In this document: positions 1 to 6,704 of the stretch, one piece after another
Position numbering within the stretch: position 1 is the first letter of the stretch
Layout: every line of letters starts with the position of its first letter
DNA from: Methanocorpusculaceae archaeon UBA456
Lineage (GTDB): Archaea > Halobacteriota > Methanomicrobia > Methanomicrobiales > Methanocorpusculaceae
Reading direction: 5' to 3'
Assembly: GCA_002496395.1 (NCBI GenBank)
Contig: DAJQ01000020.1
Coordinates: 1-22,359, forward strand
Length of the DNA stretch: 22,359 nucleotides
Notes under the pieces: model-generated
What the model saw: only the letters and a program-made list of their open reading frames with translations
Told to the model about the DNA's origin: nothing
Database searches by the model: none
Made by a program: the position numbers and the translations under genes

Positions 1-165
1 TTTAGCCGTGGGAGTATGTCAGATTGCGTACCTGCTGAAGAAGCATTCGTATCGTATGTCAGTATTCGCGAAGATGTGTCGAACAGAAAACCGGCTTTTC
101 GTTTCCAGACAATATCTATTGACCTGTGAAACTCTTAATACCCTTAAGCCCGGATATCATTCACT

Positions 166-459
166 ATGAGATCTCGTGATGAAGTTATTGAAATCCTTCA
201 ACAGCTCAAAGGTGAGATCGCTATCCGCTTTCATGTAATCCGGATCGGAATCTTTGGATCGGTCGCACGTGGTGAGCAGATTGATTCAAGCGACATCGAC
301 ATCCTTGTTGAGTTCTCACAACCTGTCGGTTTCCTTACTTTTCTTGAGCTTGAGGAGTTCCTATCGAATCACCTGGAGGCTCCCGTCGATCTCGTTACGC
401 CGGATGCCCTCAAACCTCTCATCCGTGACAGGATAACGTCCGAGGTTGCTTATGCGTGA
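166..459 (+). CDS. mntA: MntA-type minimal nucleotidyltransferase, antitoxin of a HEPN/MNT pair
   Basis: A 97-residue protein with the minimal nucleotidyltransferase fold. The signature GSX10DXD is visible: Gly31-Ser32, ten residues, then Asp43-Ile-Asp45 (two metal-binding aspartates), followed by the hydrophobic strand ILVEF. In characterised MntA/HepT systems this enzyme transfers AMP from ATP to a tyrosine of the HEPN toxin and so neutralises it. The ATG at 166 is the first start in frame. The 3' end overlaps the next gene by 8 nt (shared ATGCGTGA), so the two are translationally coupled and belong to one operon. The neighbourhood is AT-richer than the genes downstream, as is common for mobile toxin-antitoxin modules. 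Family assignment is firm. The antitoxin role rests on the partner gene and known systems. Confidence 0.88.
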   Translation: MRSRDEVIEILQQLKGEIAIRFHVIRIGIFGSVARGEQIDSSDIDILVEFSQPVGFLTFLELEEFLSNHLEAPVDLVTPDALKPLIRDRITSEVAYA

Positions 460-796
460 AGAGATGGATATCAATTTATTATGTGATGATATTCTACAGG
501 CAACCGGGAAAATCAGGGACTATACAAGAGATATGACCTATGAGTCCTTTCTTCAGGATGAAAAAACTCAGGATGCAGTCATCAGAAATCTGGAAATTGT
601 CGGGGAGGCTGTTAAAAACCTTCCTACATCGTTTAAAGAGCAATATCCAGAAATTTCGTGGCGTTTTATCTCAGGAATGCGGGATAAACTTATACACCAT
701 TATTTTGGTGTAAGTCTGGTTATCGTATGGGAAACTGCTCAATCAGACATTCCTGTTCTTATGGAGCGTTTCAAAGCCATAAAACAACAATTGTAA
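452..796 (+). CDS. hepT: HepT-like HEPN-domain toxin (RNase/tRNA-targeting family)
   Basis: A 114-residue all-helical HEPN protein (DUF86 family). The catalytic HEPN motif RX4HXY is intact as Arg77-Asp-Lys-Leu-Ile-His82-His-Tyr84. In studied HepT proteins the Arg and His support RNase activity and the motif tyrosine is the residue AMPylated by MntA. I chose ATG 452 over an upstream TTG at 446 because it gives the compact ATGCGTGA overlap with the antitoxin stop and a normal family length. The gene order (nucleotidyltransferase then HEPN) is the usual one. With all motif residues retained, the pair looks functional and not degraded. The exact RNA target cannot be told from sequence. Confidence 0.87.
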   Translation: MREEMDINLLCDDILQATGKIRDYTRDMTYESFLQDEKTQDAVIRNLEIVGEAVKNLPTSFKEQYPEISWRFISGMRDKLIHHYFGVSLVIVWETAQSDIPVLMERFKAIKQQL

Positions 797-940
797 CTTT
801 GAAGTTCCAGGGTGTAATAGTGATTAAGAATGCTGTTAATCATCCAACCGTAACATCCTGAATCAATAAACGACACTCCTATCCGTCCGAACCTCCCCCC
901 TCCTCACCCGCACATTTTTATCCTGCCGCCCCCACAATCC

Positions 941-975
941 TCTATACCAGCTACACAGCAGATAGAGCAGGTGAT
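941..975 (+). promoter_or_regulatory. TATA box and ribosome-binding site for the LiaF-like gene
   Basis: TCTATACC at 941-948 is a plausible archaeal TATA element, predicting transcription from about 970. GGTGAT at 970-975 lies five bases before ATG 980 and decides that start over the GTG at 971. Confidence 0.45.
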
Positions 976-979
976 ACCC

Positions 980-1228
980 ATGAAACGCATCTCCTACCAG
1001 ATCATCATCGGCACAATCCTCCTCATACTGGGTGTGCTCCTCCTCCTCAGGGCAGCCGGTATCTATGACACCGGGCAGCTCCTCGTCTATATTCCCTCTC
1101 TCATTGTCCTCTTTGCAGTCATTGCCCTCATCAAAAGCGGCTTTCGCTCCGTATCAGGCCCCCTCATCCTGATGTCATCTTCGGCACAATCTAGCTCGTT
1201 CTCCTCGGGCAAGCCTCGTCTGATGTGA
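980..1228 (+). CDS. N-terminal membrane part of a split LiaF-like protein
   Basis: From ATG 980 the reading frame encodes about 82 residues with two strong membrane helices (roughly residues 7-24 and 34-51), matching the transmembrane N-terminus of LiaF-like envelope-stress proteins. After about residue 60 the composition turns Ser-rich and unlike the family, then the frame stops at 1226. The other frame over the same stretch reads FGTI, a TAG stop at 1192, then LVLLGQ, which resembles the next membrane segment. The real coding path therefore seems to leave this frame near 1150-1170. This is either the 5' half of a broken gene, a sequencing error, or a genuine separate short membrane protein. 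The GTGA overlap with the next frame would permit coupled translation. Confidence 0.55.
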   Translation: MKRISYQIIIGTILLILGVLLLLRAAGIYDTGQLLVYIPSLIVLFAVIALIKSGFRSVSGPLILMSSSAQSSSFSSGKPRLM

Positions 1229-1668
1229 TCCTCCCGGTGATCATCATTGCTGTGGGGCTCGGCTTCATCTTCAACCGGATCAGACGCCTATCCATCCGGG
1301 AGCGGGTCACAGACAAGGTCGGGATGATGGCAGTCCTTGGCGGTATCGAGAGCCGGAACTCCTCAAAATCATTCCCGGGCGGTGAGATGCTCGCCATCCT
1401 GGGCGGTGCCGAGCTCGATCTCCGGGATGCCCGGGTCGATGTTCCGCCCGCCGAGATCCAGATCTTCACCCTCTTTGGCGGAACCGGGATCCGGGTGCCT
1501 GAAGGCTGGAATGTCCGGATGACCGTGCTCCCGGTCCTCGGCGGTGCAGAAGACGAACGGCGGCGGCCACGTATGGCAGGAGAAGGTGCAGAAAAAGAGG
1601 GGTACGGCCAGCCGGATCTCATCATCTCCGGCTTTGTCGCATTCGGAGGAGTCTCGGTGAAGGATTAA
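1225..1668 (+). CDS. LiaF-like C-terminal domain protein (3' part of split gene)
   Basis: This 147-codon frame opens at GTG 1225. It starts with a membrane helix (ILPVIIIAVGLGFIF) and continues into a beta-helical domain of repeated LGG/FGG turns: MAVLGGIE, LAILGGAELDLRDA, FTLFGGTGIRVPEGW, LPVLGGAED and FVAFGGVSVKD. This is the pattern of the LiaF C-terminal family (PF09922), implicated in bacteria in sensing cell-envelope stress. The role in archaea is not established. The N-terminal membrane helices expected for the family lie in the preceding, different frame, so the gene appears split by a frameshift plus an in-frame TAG at 1192-1194. The domain itself is complete, which argues for a recent lesion, an assembly error, or functional separate translation. 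Confidence 0.62.
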   Translation: MILPVIIIAVGLGFIFNRIRRLSIRERVTDKVGMMAVLGGIESRNSSKSFPGGEMLAILGGAELDLRDARVDVPPAEIQIFTLFGGTGIRVPEGWNVRMTVLPVLGGAEDERRRPRMAGEGAEKEGYGQPDLIISGFVAFGGVSVKD

Positions 1669-1931
1669 GGGGCTGTATCGTCTTTATTATCTCCCGGATG
1701 AGGCTAATCTGCGTTGTTTGTAGAATCTCCACTGGATCTAAGTAGCTCCTATCCCTCTTTCTGATACGTATCTTAGTTTCATGCCTTTTATTTGAAAAGT
1801 CTCTGTTCGGAGAGGAGGAAGCATGGTGGCATCCGGATCAAGGATGGGGAGGCAGACATAAGATATGAAAGGAACAGGGAGAGAAAGTGAAACCCGAAGC
1901 ACCGGACATGACTGATCCAGAAAAAAACAGA

Positions 1932-2111
1932 TCACCGAATCTGGCAGATGCGCCAGTGTGCGATGATCACACTGACGAATGTGAGCAGAATAACTAAGAT
2001 GATCACTCCTGTCCAGTCGATGGATCCGGTAAAGCCATAGGTAAAAATTGCCCAGAGAATGCCGCCGAGAATGCCGATGATGCATCCTTTACACCGGGCA
2101 GGCTTTCGCAT
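1932..2111 (-). CDS. small two-helix membrane protein, unrecognised
   Basis: A 59-residue protein on the minus strand: a basic N-terminus with a Cys-Lys-Gly-Cys pair (residues 7-10), a first hydrophobic segment (residues 11-27), a short polar turn (GSIDWTG) and a second hydrophobic segment (residues 35-51), then a polar, partly basic end. I do not recognise a family. Support for it being real is its clean two-helix design and a strong TATA element (ATATATAT, 2131-2140) centred 25 bp before the ATG, the spacing expected for a leaderless archaeal transcript. No Shine-Dalgarno sequence is visible, consistent with leaderless translation. The longer overlapping minus-strand frame at 1738-2085 has poor protein-like composition and was not called. 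Confidence 0.55.
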   Translation of the reverse strand: MRKPARCKGCIIGILGGILWAIFTYGFTGSIDWTGVIILVILLTFVSVIIAHWRICQIR

Positions 2112-2130
2112 GAGGCTACATTCTGTCTAC

Positions 2131-2141
2131 GTATATATATC
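2131..2141 (-). promoter_or_regulatory. TATA box of the small two-helix protein gene
   Basis: An alternating AT run centred 25 bp upstream of the start codon at 2111, implying transcription starts at or next to the ATG. Confidence 0.5.
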
Positions 2142-2187
2142 TCCTTGCTATCTCCTGATAACCAGATGGCAGAATCAGCCATGACTT

Positions 2188-2228
2188 CAGGGGGTCACTC
2201 TCCGGCAGCAGGATGCGGCCACCCCCTG
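2188..2228 (-). terminator. inverted repeat after the YdjM-like gene
   Basis: CAGGGGGT (2188-2195) and ACCCCCTG (2221-2228) can form an 8-bp GC-rich stem just beyond the stop of the minus-strand gene ending at 2241. No T run follows, so it is a candidate 3'-end stem and not a classic terminator. Confidence 0.35.
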
Positions 2229-2240
2229 TCGATCACCTGC

Positions 2241-2912
2241 CTATACCCGTGAGAGCCTCAGGATCAGCACCCAGATGACCACAAAGAGGCAGAGGGAGAT
2301 GGCGATCAGTGCAGGCTGGTTGATCGCATAGGTGATCCCGCCAACCACCACCCCCGCGGCAACAAAGATCAACACCGTTGCATAGAACCCCGGCCGTACA
2401 TCAATCCTGCTCCCGGTATTGATGCTGCCTGCATATTTTCTATCACTGAATGGCTTGAATGGCATAAGCCCGCTCCGGGTGCAGCAGTCTTCGAGGAGAT
2501 GAAAGATCCCTCCGGCAAAGAGTCCGAGGAAGAAGAAGCCGATGATGATATCCCACAATCCAAGAAGAACAAGAGCAGATCCGATCAAAAGAGCCAGGAT
2601 CAGGGTATATATCATCACACCGGGCAGCGTATGCATCGAGCCGCGGTGAGCGGGGTTAAAGGGCTTTTCGAGAACCCGGTACACCAGCTTTGTTATCGGG
2701 ATCACCACCGGCCTCATGATGAGGCTGAAGAAGCGTGCGATACCATCCATGTAGTGAAGTTTTGAATCTGTTGCATCGGTATCGGGGAGGAGCGATCCGA
2801 TGATCACCCCTGCGGTGAAGAGCGCTACTGCCACCGGGTGGATGAGCAGCCATGGGGCGGTAAGAAGGAGAGCACTCCCCGTACTGATGGCGATATGGTC
2901 TTTTCCACGCAT
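2241..2912 (-). CDS. YdjM-type membrane-bound metal-dependent hydrolase (PF04307)
   Basis: A 223-residue integral membrane protein of the YdjM/LexA-binding hydrolase family. Visible family motifs are an N-terminal His (GKDHIAIS, His6), GSLLPDTDA after the second helix (residues 39-47), HRGSMHT near residue 90 and HLLEDCCTRSGLMPFKPF in the C-terminal half. These supply the His/Asp set presumed to bind metal. Five or six hydrophobic segments surround them. The substrate is unknown for the family, though phospholipid or related membrane substrates have been suggested. ATG 2912 sits about 26 bp downstream of a TATA-like sequence, giving a leaderless or near-leaderless message. It is transcribed alone, towards the small two-helix protein gene. 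Confidence 0.85.
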   Translation of the reverse strand: MRGKDHIAISTGSALLLTAPWLLIHPVAVALFTAGVIIGSLLPDTDATDSKLHYMDGIARFFSLIMRPVVIPITKLVYRVLEKPFNPAHRGSMHTLPGVMIYTLILALLIGSALVLLGLWDIIIGFFFLGLFAGGIFHLLEDCCTRSGLMPFKPFSDRKYAGSINTGSRIDVRPGFYATVLIFVAAGVVVGGITYAINQPALIAISLCLFVVIWVLILRLSRV

Positions 2913-2933
2913 TCGTATACCAGAATGCTCTTG

Positions 2934-2943
2934 TATTTAATAA
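2934..2943 (-). promoter_or_regulatory. TATA box of the YdjM-like gene
   Basis: On the minus strand TTATTAAATAC is centred about 26 bp before ATG 2912. Confidence 0.45.
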
Positions 2944-3051
2944 GGGTGCACGCCCGGAGGGTGAAAGTGTTCTCTATCAGATAAAAAAATGGAATCCGGC
3001 TGTTCCCCTCCCCGGGGTTCGACCCGGATCATGCTCTTTCCTCTTCTCCAG

Positions 3052-3357
3052 TTACTTCTGTCCGAGTACCCCGTGCAGGAACTGAGAGATCTTGTCAAAG
3101 ATGGATGGCTGTGGTTCGGTATAGCCTGTACCTTCGTTCCTCTCAACCACGCTCTCTTGTCTGGTGCTCTTCATGGCCGGTATATCTGCCTTGTGCGTGT
3201 AGGGGACATGTACTGAAGCCTGTTTTTGAAAAGCTCCACCCCTCACATACTCCCGGCTATAGATATCTGGCTTACCGCTTCCCCGGTAGCTCAATTGAGC
3301 TCCCGTCTGTCCATATTCGCGACTGTAGACATCCTGATGTGATCCGCTCTGGCTCAT
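3052..3357 (-). CDS. small Tyr/Ser-rich repeat protein with amphipathic C-terminus, unrecognised
   Basis: A 101-residue hydrophilic protein of no family I recognise. It has an imperfect internal duplication, DVYSREYGQTGA (residues 9-20) and DIYSREYVRGGA (residues 31-42), in a Gly/Ser/Gln/Tyr-rich N-terminal half, a charged middle, and a C-terminal amphipathic helix (SIFDKISQFLHGVLGQK). There is no signal peptide or membrane segment. ATG 3357 was preferred to the upstream in-frame start because a good TATA box (ATTTATAAA region, 3381-3388) lies 27 bp before it, making a leaderless start likely, and the upstream residues are not conserved-looking. The duplication and the promoter make chance coding unlikely. 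It is probably disordered, and its function is not predictable. Confidence 0.6.
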   Translation of the reverse strand: MSQSGSHQDVYSREYGQTGAQLSYRGSGKPDIYSREYVRGGAFQKQASVHVPYTHKADIPAMKSTRQESVVERNEGTGYTEPQPSIFDKISQFLHGVLGQK

Positions 3358-3380
3358 ACGTGTTACTGACCGTTTGAGTT

Positions 3381-3389
3381 TATAAATAT
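3381..3389 (-). promoter_or_regulatory. TATA box of the small repeat protein gene
   Basis: TATAAATAT on the plus strand (ATATTTATA on the coding strand), centred 27 bp upstream of ATG 3357. The rest of the 157-bp divergent gap shows only a weak Shine-Dalgarno-like TAAGGA before ATG 3515. Confidence 0.55.
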
Positions 3390-3514
3390 TGTGCAATCCC
3401 TTATCAAAATGGTTTTCACATAGTAATAAACACAAATGTATTGCCTCAGGAGGTCGATCCAGAGATTAAGGGGCTCGGGGAACGGTTATACCCAAAGAAT
3501 GGTAAGGAATAAGT

Positions 3515-5002
3515 ATGCAGATCAACAGCAAAGGTGCATCAGGAATAAACTATACCCTCCTGCTCATCTCCATCTCTCTTGCCACATTCATGTCGGCTCT
3601 TGACGGCACCATCGTCAATATCGCTCTGCCGACCATATCGGAGATCTTCAATCTTCCCATGACGTCAGTGAGCTGGGTGGCGACGATTTACCTCCTCGTC
3701 CTGACGGGATGTGTCCTCATCTTCGGAAAACTGGCAGATCGAATCGGCTTTAAGATCATCTTCATCTCAGGATTTTTTATCTTTACCCTCGGCTCCTTCT
3801 TCTGTGGTTTCTTCCCGGAACTCTTCAACTCGTACGGTGTCTTGTTAGGCTCCCGCATCCTTCAGGGAATTGGAGGGGCGATGATTGTATCGATTGCACC
3901 GGCTCTTGTTGCAACATTCTTCCCAATGAAGATGAAAGGAAAGGCACTTGGATTGATCACCATGTTTGCAGCTTTTGGGGCGGCGGTCGGCCCTGTCATG
4001 GGTGGCATGCTGACCCAGTACCTCTCCTGGAACTGGATCTTTTATATCAACGTCCCTGTAGGAATCATTGCCATCCTGCTTGGTATGTACTCCATTCCTG
4101 CAACACCGCCGGCTGGGCAGAAAACGACTGCCTTTGATCGCCTCGGTGCAATCCTGGTTTTTATCGGAGTTGGCTTCTTAATCTATGCCGCAAGCCAGGG
4201 GGCATCGATTGGCTGGACCAGCCCGCATATTCTTTTTTCCATAGCAATCTCAGCAATAGCCCTGCTCTTTCTTCTCTACCATGAACTCAGAATAACTGAC
4301 CCTCTTGTTGACTTCAGGTTGTTCACAAAGAGAAACTTCCTCTTTGCCAACCTGATGCTTGCACTGACATATTTCCTCTTTGCTGGCGTCAATTACATCC
4401 TTCCGTTCTTCCTTGAGATTGTCAGGGGCCTCGATCCCTCAACCTCGGGTATCATCCTCACTGCACTCTCCGGTGCGGTGATGGTAAGCGGCATCCTTTC
4501 CGGGTTGCTGATCAACCGTTTTGGAAACCGGATACTCTGTGTCATCGGCGCACTTGTCGTCTCTATCGGGTACGTGATGTTCATCTTCTTCTCAACAGAA
4601 GTTTCAATTCTCTATGTCGCGATCTCACTTGCGATCGTGGGATTCGGCCTTGGATTCCTCGTCTCTCCGGGCACAAACATGGTTATGGGTATGGCATCCC
4701 GTGATAAACACGGCATGGTCTCCAGCCTCCTGAATGTCGAGCGGTTTGGCCCGATGACCCTTGGGATCTCCTTTGTCAGCATGCTCTTCATCCAGGCGAT
4801 CCTGTCTGTTGGAAAATACCGTCATGTCACCACCTCCTCTCCAAAGGATCTCGTCATCGATGCCGTTGCAACAGGTTTTGATCTCGTCTTCCTGGTAATC
4901 TTCCTGATCTCGCTTGCCATTCTCGCACTTGCCATCCTGAGCAGGGATGAAATTCACCCCGATAACGTGGATAGCGACGAGCCGGTTCTCATCGGGTTGT
5001 GA
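3515..5002 (+). CDS. DHA2-family MFS multidrug exporter (EmrB/QacA type, 14 TM)
   Basis: A 495-residue major facilitator protein with fourteen predicted membrane helices, the DHA2 (H+/drug antiporter) layout. Visible signatures are motif D1 in helix 1 (LDGTIVNIALP, with the acidic residue Asp30), motif A in the loop after helix 2 (GKLADRIGFK, about 71-80), an Arg in helix 4 (GSRILQGIGGAM) and motif C in helix 5 (GAAVGPVMGG), the hallmark of exporters. Such proteins expel hydrophobic or cationic compounds using the proton gradient. The substrate cannot be read from sequence. ATG 3515 follows TAAGGAATAAGT, a weak ribosome-binding site. It is monocistronic: its neighbours are divergent on the left and convergent on the right. 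Confidence 0.9.
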   Translation: MQINSKGASGINYTLLLISISLATFMSALDGTIVNIALPTISEIFNLPMTSVSWVATIYLLVLTGCVLIFGKLADRIGFKIIFISGFFIFTLGSFFCGFFPELFNSYGVLLGSRILQGIGGAMIVSIAPALVATFFPMKMKGKALGLITMFAAFGAAVGPVMGGMLTQYLSWNWIFYINVPVGIIAILLGMYSIPATPPAGQKTTAFDRLGAILVFIGVGFLIYAASQGASIGWTSPHILFSIAISAIALLFLLYHELRITDPLVDFRLFTKRNFLFANLMLALTYFLFAGVNYILPFFLEIVRGLDPSTSGIILTALSGAVMVSGILSGLLINRFGNRILCVIGALVVSIGYVMFIFFSTEVSILYVAISLAIVGFGLGFLVSPGTNMVMGMASRDKHGMVSSLLNVERFGPMTLGISFVSMLFIQAILSVGKYRHVTTSSPKDLVIDAVATGFDLVFLVIFLISLAILALAILSRDEIHPDNVDSDEPVLIGL

Positions 5003-5026
5003 ACCTCCACCACCATCTTTTTCGCC

Positions 5027-5043
5027 CCGACAATTCCTGTCGG
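5027..5043. terminator. stem-loop between convergent genes
   Basis: CCGACA, loop ATTCC, TGTCGG: a 6-bp hairpin 24 bp after the exporter stop codon, in the gap between convergent genes. It is usable as a 3'-end structure for the exporter mRNA. Confidence 0.4.
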
Positions 5044-5156
5044 TGAGATGTACAATCGAAGTCTTCCCTAACCTGATCCTGGTTTAGGGTGTACGTGAGT
5101 AAAGCGTGTATGTAGATAAAGGGTTTATGGGGCGTCTATCGCTAATCGAAGGGATT

Positions 5157-6479
5157 TTATATCTCTTCTTCCTCGCGAGCCAGCCCCCTGTCCCCGAGGC
5201 TGATATTTGCTGCAAGCAGGCTGAGAAAGAGCGATCCGTTGATGGCATCATCATCCGGCTCTGTGGCTCCTGCAATTGCCATATCCATCTCCACCATCTC
5301 GCGGATCATGGCAATCGTTGGATGTATCCTGTCTGCTGAGGATGCGAGATCAAAGATCTCCTCCGGCTTCGCTCTGATTGAACTCACAATCAGCCTCCTG
5401 CCTGCCCTCCTCAGCTGGCTTCTCCGGGTTTGCCGATCGATCAATCCCATTTCGGCAGCTGAATGAAGCGCTTCTGCCTCCTCACCCGCAGTTCTGACAT
5501 CCTTGAAGAGGTATGTCATCAAACCGCCTGACTCATCAGATCCGGATAAGATGAGGCGATCTCCATGGGTGAAATGGCCGGTGAGATAGATGGGGGTGTC
5601 ATACCTGCTGCTCTCATGGGGCAGGGGGTAGATGAATGGTAATCCGCTCTCCTGCACTTGGGTGAGATCGAGCTCACCCTCCAGTCTTACAAAGCCGCCC
5701 ATCTGCATCAACTCCTCAGGATTGATGAAAAGGATCGCCTCTCCCGGCTCCTCCCCGGGGAGCGCCACGGAGAGGACAGTCCGGGCAATCATGGAGAGAT
5801 CACAGGGCGGCTCCGGCAATCTCTGCACCATAACGGGGATTCCGGAATCTGCCTCGATAAAGAGGAGGGCGGCATATACCGGAAGGGGATCAGACGGGGT
5901 GCCTGCCAGGGTAAAAGGATAGGCGATCCGGCGCCCCTCTGTTGAGAGAATGGAGAAGATCTCCTGTTGGAAATGCTCATTGCTGCCGATGAGTGTCAGT
6001 GCCCGGGGCAGTGCCCCGGAAGGTGAATCCGGGGAATGAGGCAGGGTTGTGTTGTCTGATCCGGTTATTGGCAGTTCAAGGCCGATCCTCGGGATGAGGA
6101 GAGGCGAGAACTCCATAAAGCGATCGGAGAATGCCTTTAACAGTTGTGGGACGCGTCCTGCCGGCTCCTCCGGAAGGGGTGAAGCATATCCGGCATCTTC
6201 ATCCAAAAGAGGTGCATCGAGGGCAGGTGCTGCCGGGGGTTCCACAATCCATGTGACCGGCTCTTTCCCTCCTCTCTTCTTCGCACCTTTTGGGATCAGG
6301 CCATCCTGCTCAGTCAGCCTTCCAAGATAGATGCTCACTTTCCGTGGTGATTTCGTCGAGCGGTCATATCTGCTCGTTGAATGGTAGACATAGGGTTTGC
6401 CTGAGATATACTTGATTTCAAGGCATTTCACTCCCTTCTCCCGCTCTCTTCTGAGCCAGGATTGTGCCCACTCATCCAT
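5157..6479 (-). CDS. transposase-derived protein (IS4/IS1634-like fold) with apparent loss of DDE residues
   Basis: A 440-residue protein. The N-terminus (residues 18-60, with YVYHSTSRYD and IYLGRL) resembles the start of IS1634/IS4-type transposases. A Pro/Ala-rich spacer (about 75-110) follows. Residues 185-430 follow the order of the DDE domain: YPFT (187-190) at the usual Y-D-x-T position, ADSGIPV before the insertion, FINPEE (251-256) where D-R-G is expected, LPFIYPL, TYLFKD, a strand LIVSS before PEEIFDL, then DRIHP (His386) where the catalytic Glu is expected, and NGSLFLSLLA. All three acidic positions appear to be substituted. No inverted repeats or target duplication were seen. It therefore looks like a domesticated, catalytically dead transposase relative, divergent from the HEAT gene with 225 bp between them. 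Confidence 0.6.
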   Translation of the reverse strand: MDEWAQSWLRREREKGVKCLEIKYISGKPYVYHSTSRYDRSTKSPRKVSIYLGRLTEQDGLIPKGAKKRGGKEPVTWIVEPPAAPALDAPLLDEDAGYASPLPEEPAGRVPQLLKAFSDRFMEFSPLLIPRIGLELPITGSDNTTLPHSPDSPSGALPRALTLIGSNEHFQQEIFSILSTEGRRIAYPFTLAGTPSDPLPVYAALLFIEADSGIPVMVQRLPEPPCDLSMIARTVLSVALPGEEPGEAILFINPEELMQMGGFVRLEGELDLTQVQESGLPFIYPLPHESSRYDTPIYLTGHFTHGDRLILSGSDESGGLMTYLFKDVRTAGEEAEALHSAAEMGLIDRQTRRSQLRRAGRRLIVSSIRAKPEEIFDLASSADRIHPTIAMIREMVEMDMAIAGATEPDDDAINGSLFLSLLAANISLGDRGLAREEEEI

Positions 6480-6502
6480 CGTACCTTCTTTAGGGATTAT
6501 GG

Positions 6503-6510
6503 GTATATAG
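6503..6510 (-). promoter_or_regulatory. TATA box of the transposase-derived gene
   Basis: CTATATAC on the coding strand, centred about 27 bp before ATG 6479. This implies a leaderless transcript and shows that the gene has its own host-type promoter. Confidence 0.5.
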
Positions 6511-6643
6511 AGTACTTCCTCTCATGCGTGAGCTCTCCTGGTATCCTATGGGAAAGAGGCCATATTCCGATGGCATCTCTCCTCCCCTATCTGTACCTGG
6601 TTCTGTCCTCACCATGAGGTTGCCTGTCATTCCGGGGCATCTA

Positions 6644-6694
6644 TGTATATATCAGGGATGAGGATCAACTGTACCGTGAAGGCACCCGGGGGAG
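6644..6694 (+). promoter_or_regulatory. TATA box and ribosome-binding site for the HEAT-repeat gene
   Basis: TGTATATAT (6644-6652) predicts a start near 6674. A purine run GGGGGAG (6688-6694) precedes ATG 6705 by ten bases. Together with the minus-strand TATA this fills the divergent intergenic region. Nothing else is evident there. Confidence 0.5.
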
Positions 6695-6704
6695 CAGCTC
6701 ACAT

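Noticed and set aside
1..165. Two reading frames open from the left edge (ending at 129 and 168).
   Set aside because: Neither shows a recognisable motif or protein-like composition, and both are too short to judge at a cut edge.
1738..2085. 115-codon minus-strand frame.
   Set aside because: His/Ser/Arg-rich shadow of the two-helix protein, with no promoter or family pattern.
3448..3513. A short frame starting at TTG that reads LPQEVDPEIKGLGERLYP before the exporter.
   Set aside because: The composition looks protein-like, but it has only about 24 codons and no start signal. It may be a remnant, but this cannot be supported.
5157..6479. An intact insertion sequence.
   Set aside because: No terminal inverted repeats or target-site duplication were seen, the catalytic acids seem absent, and a host-type promoter is present.
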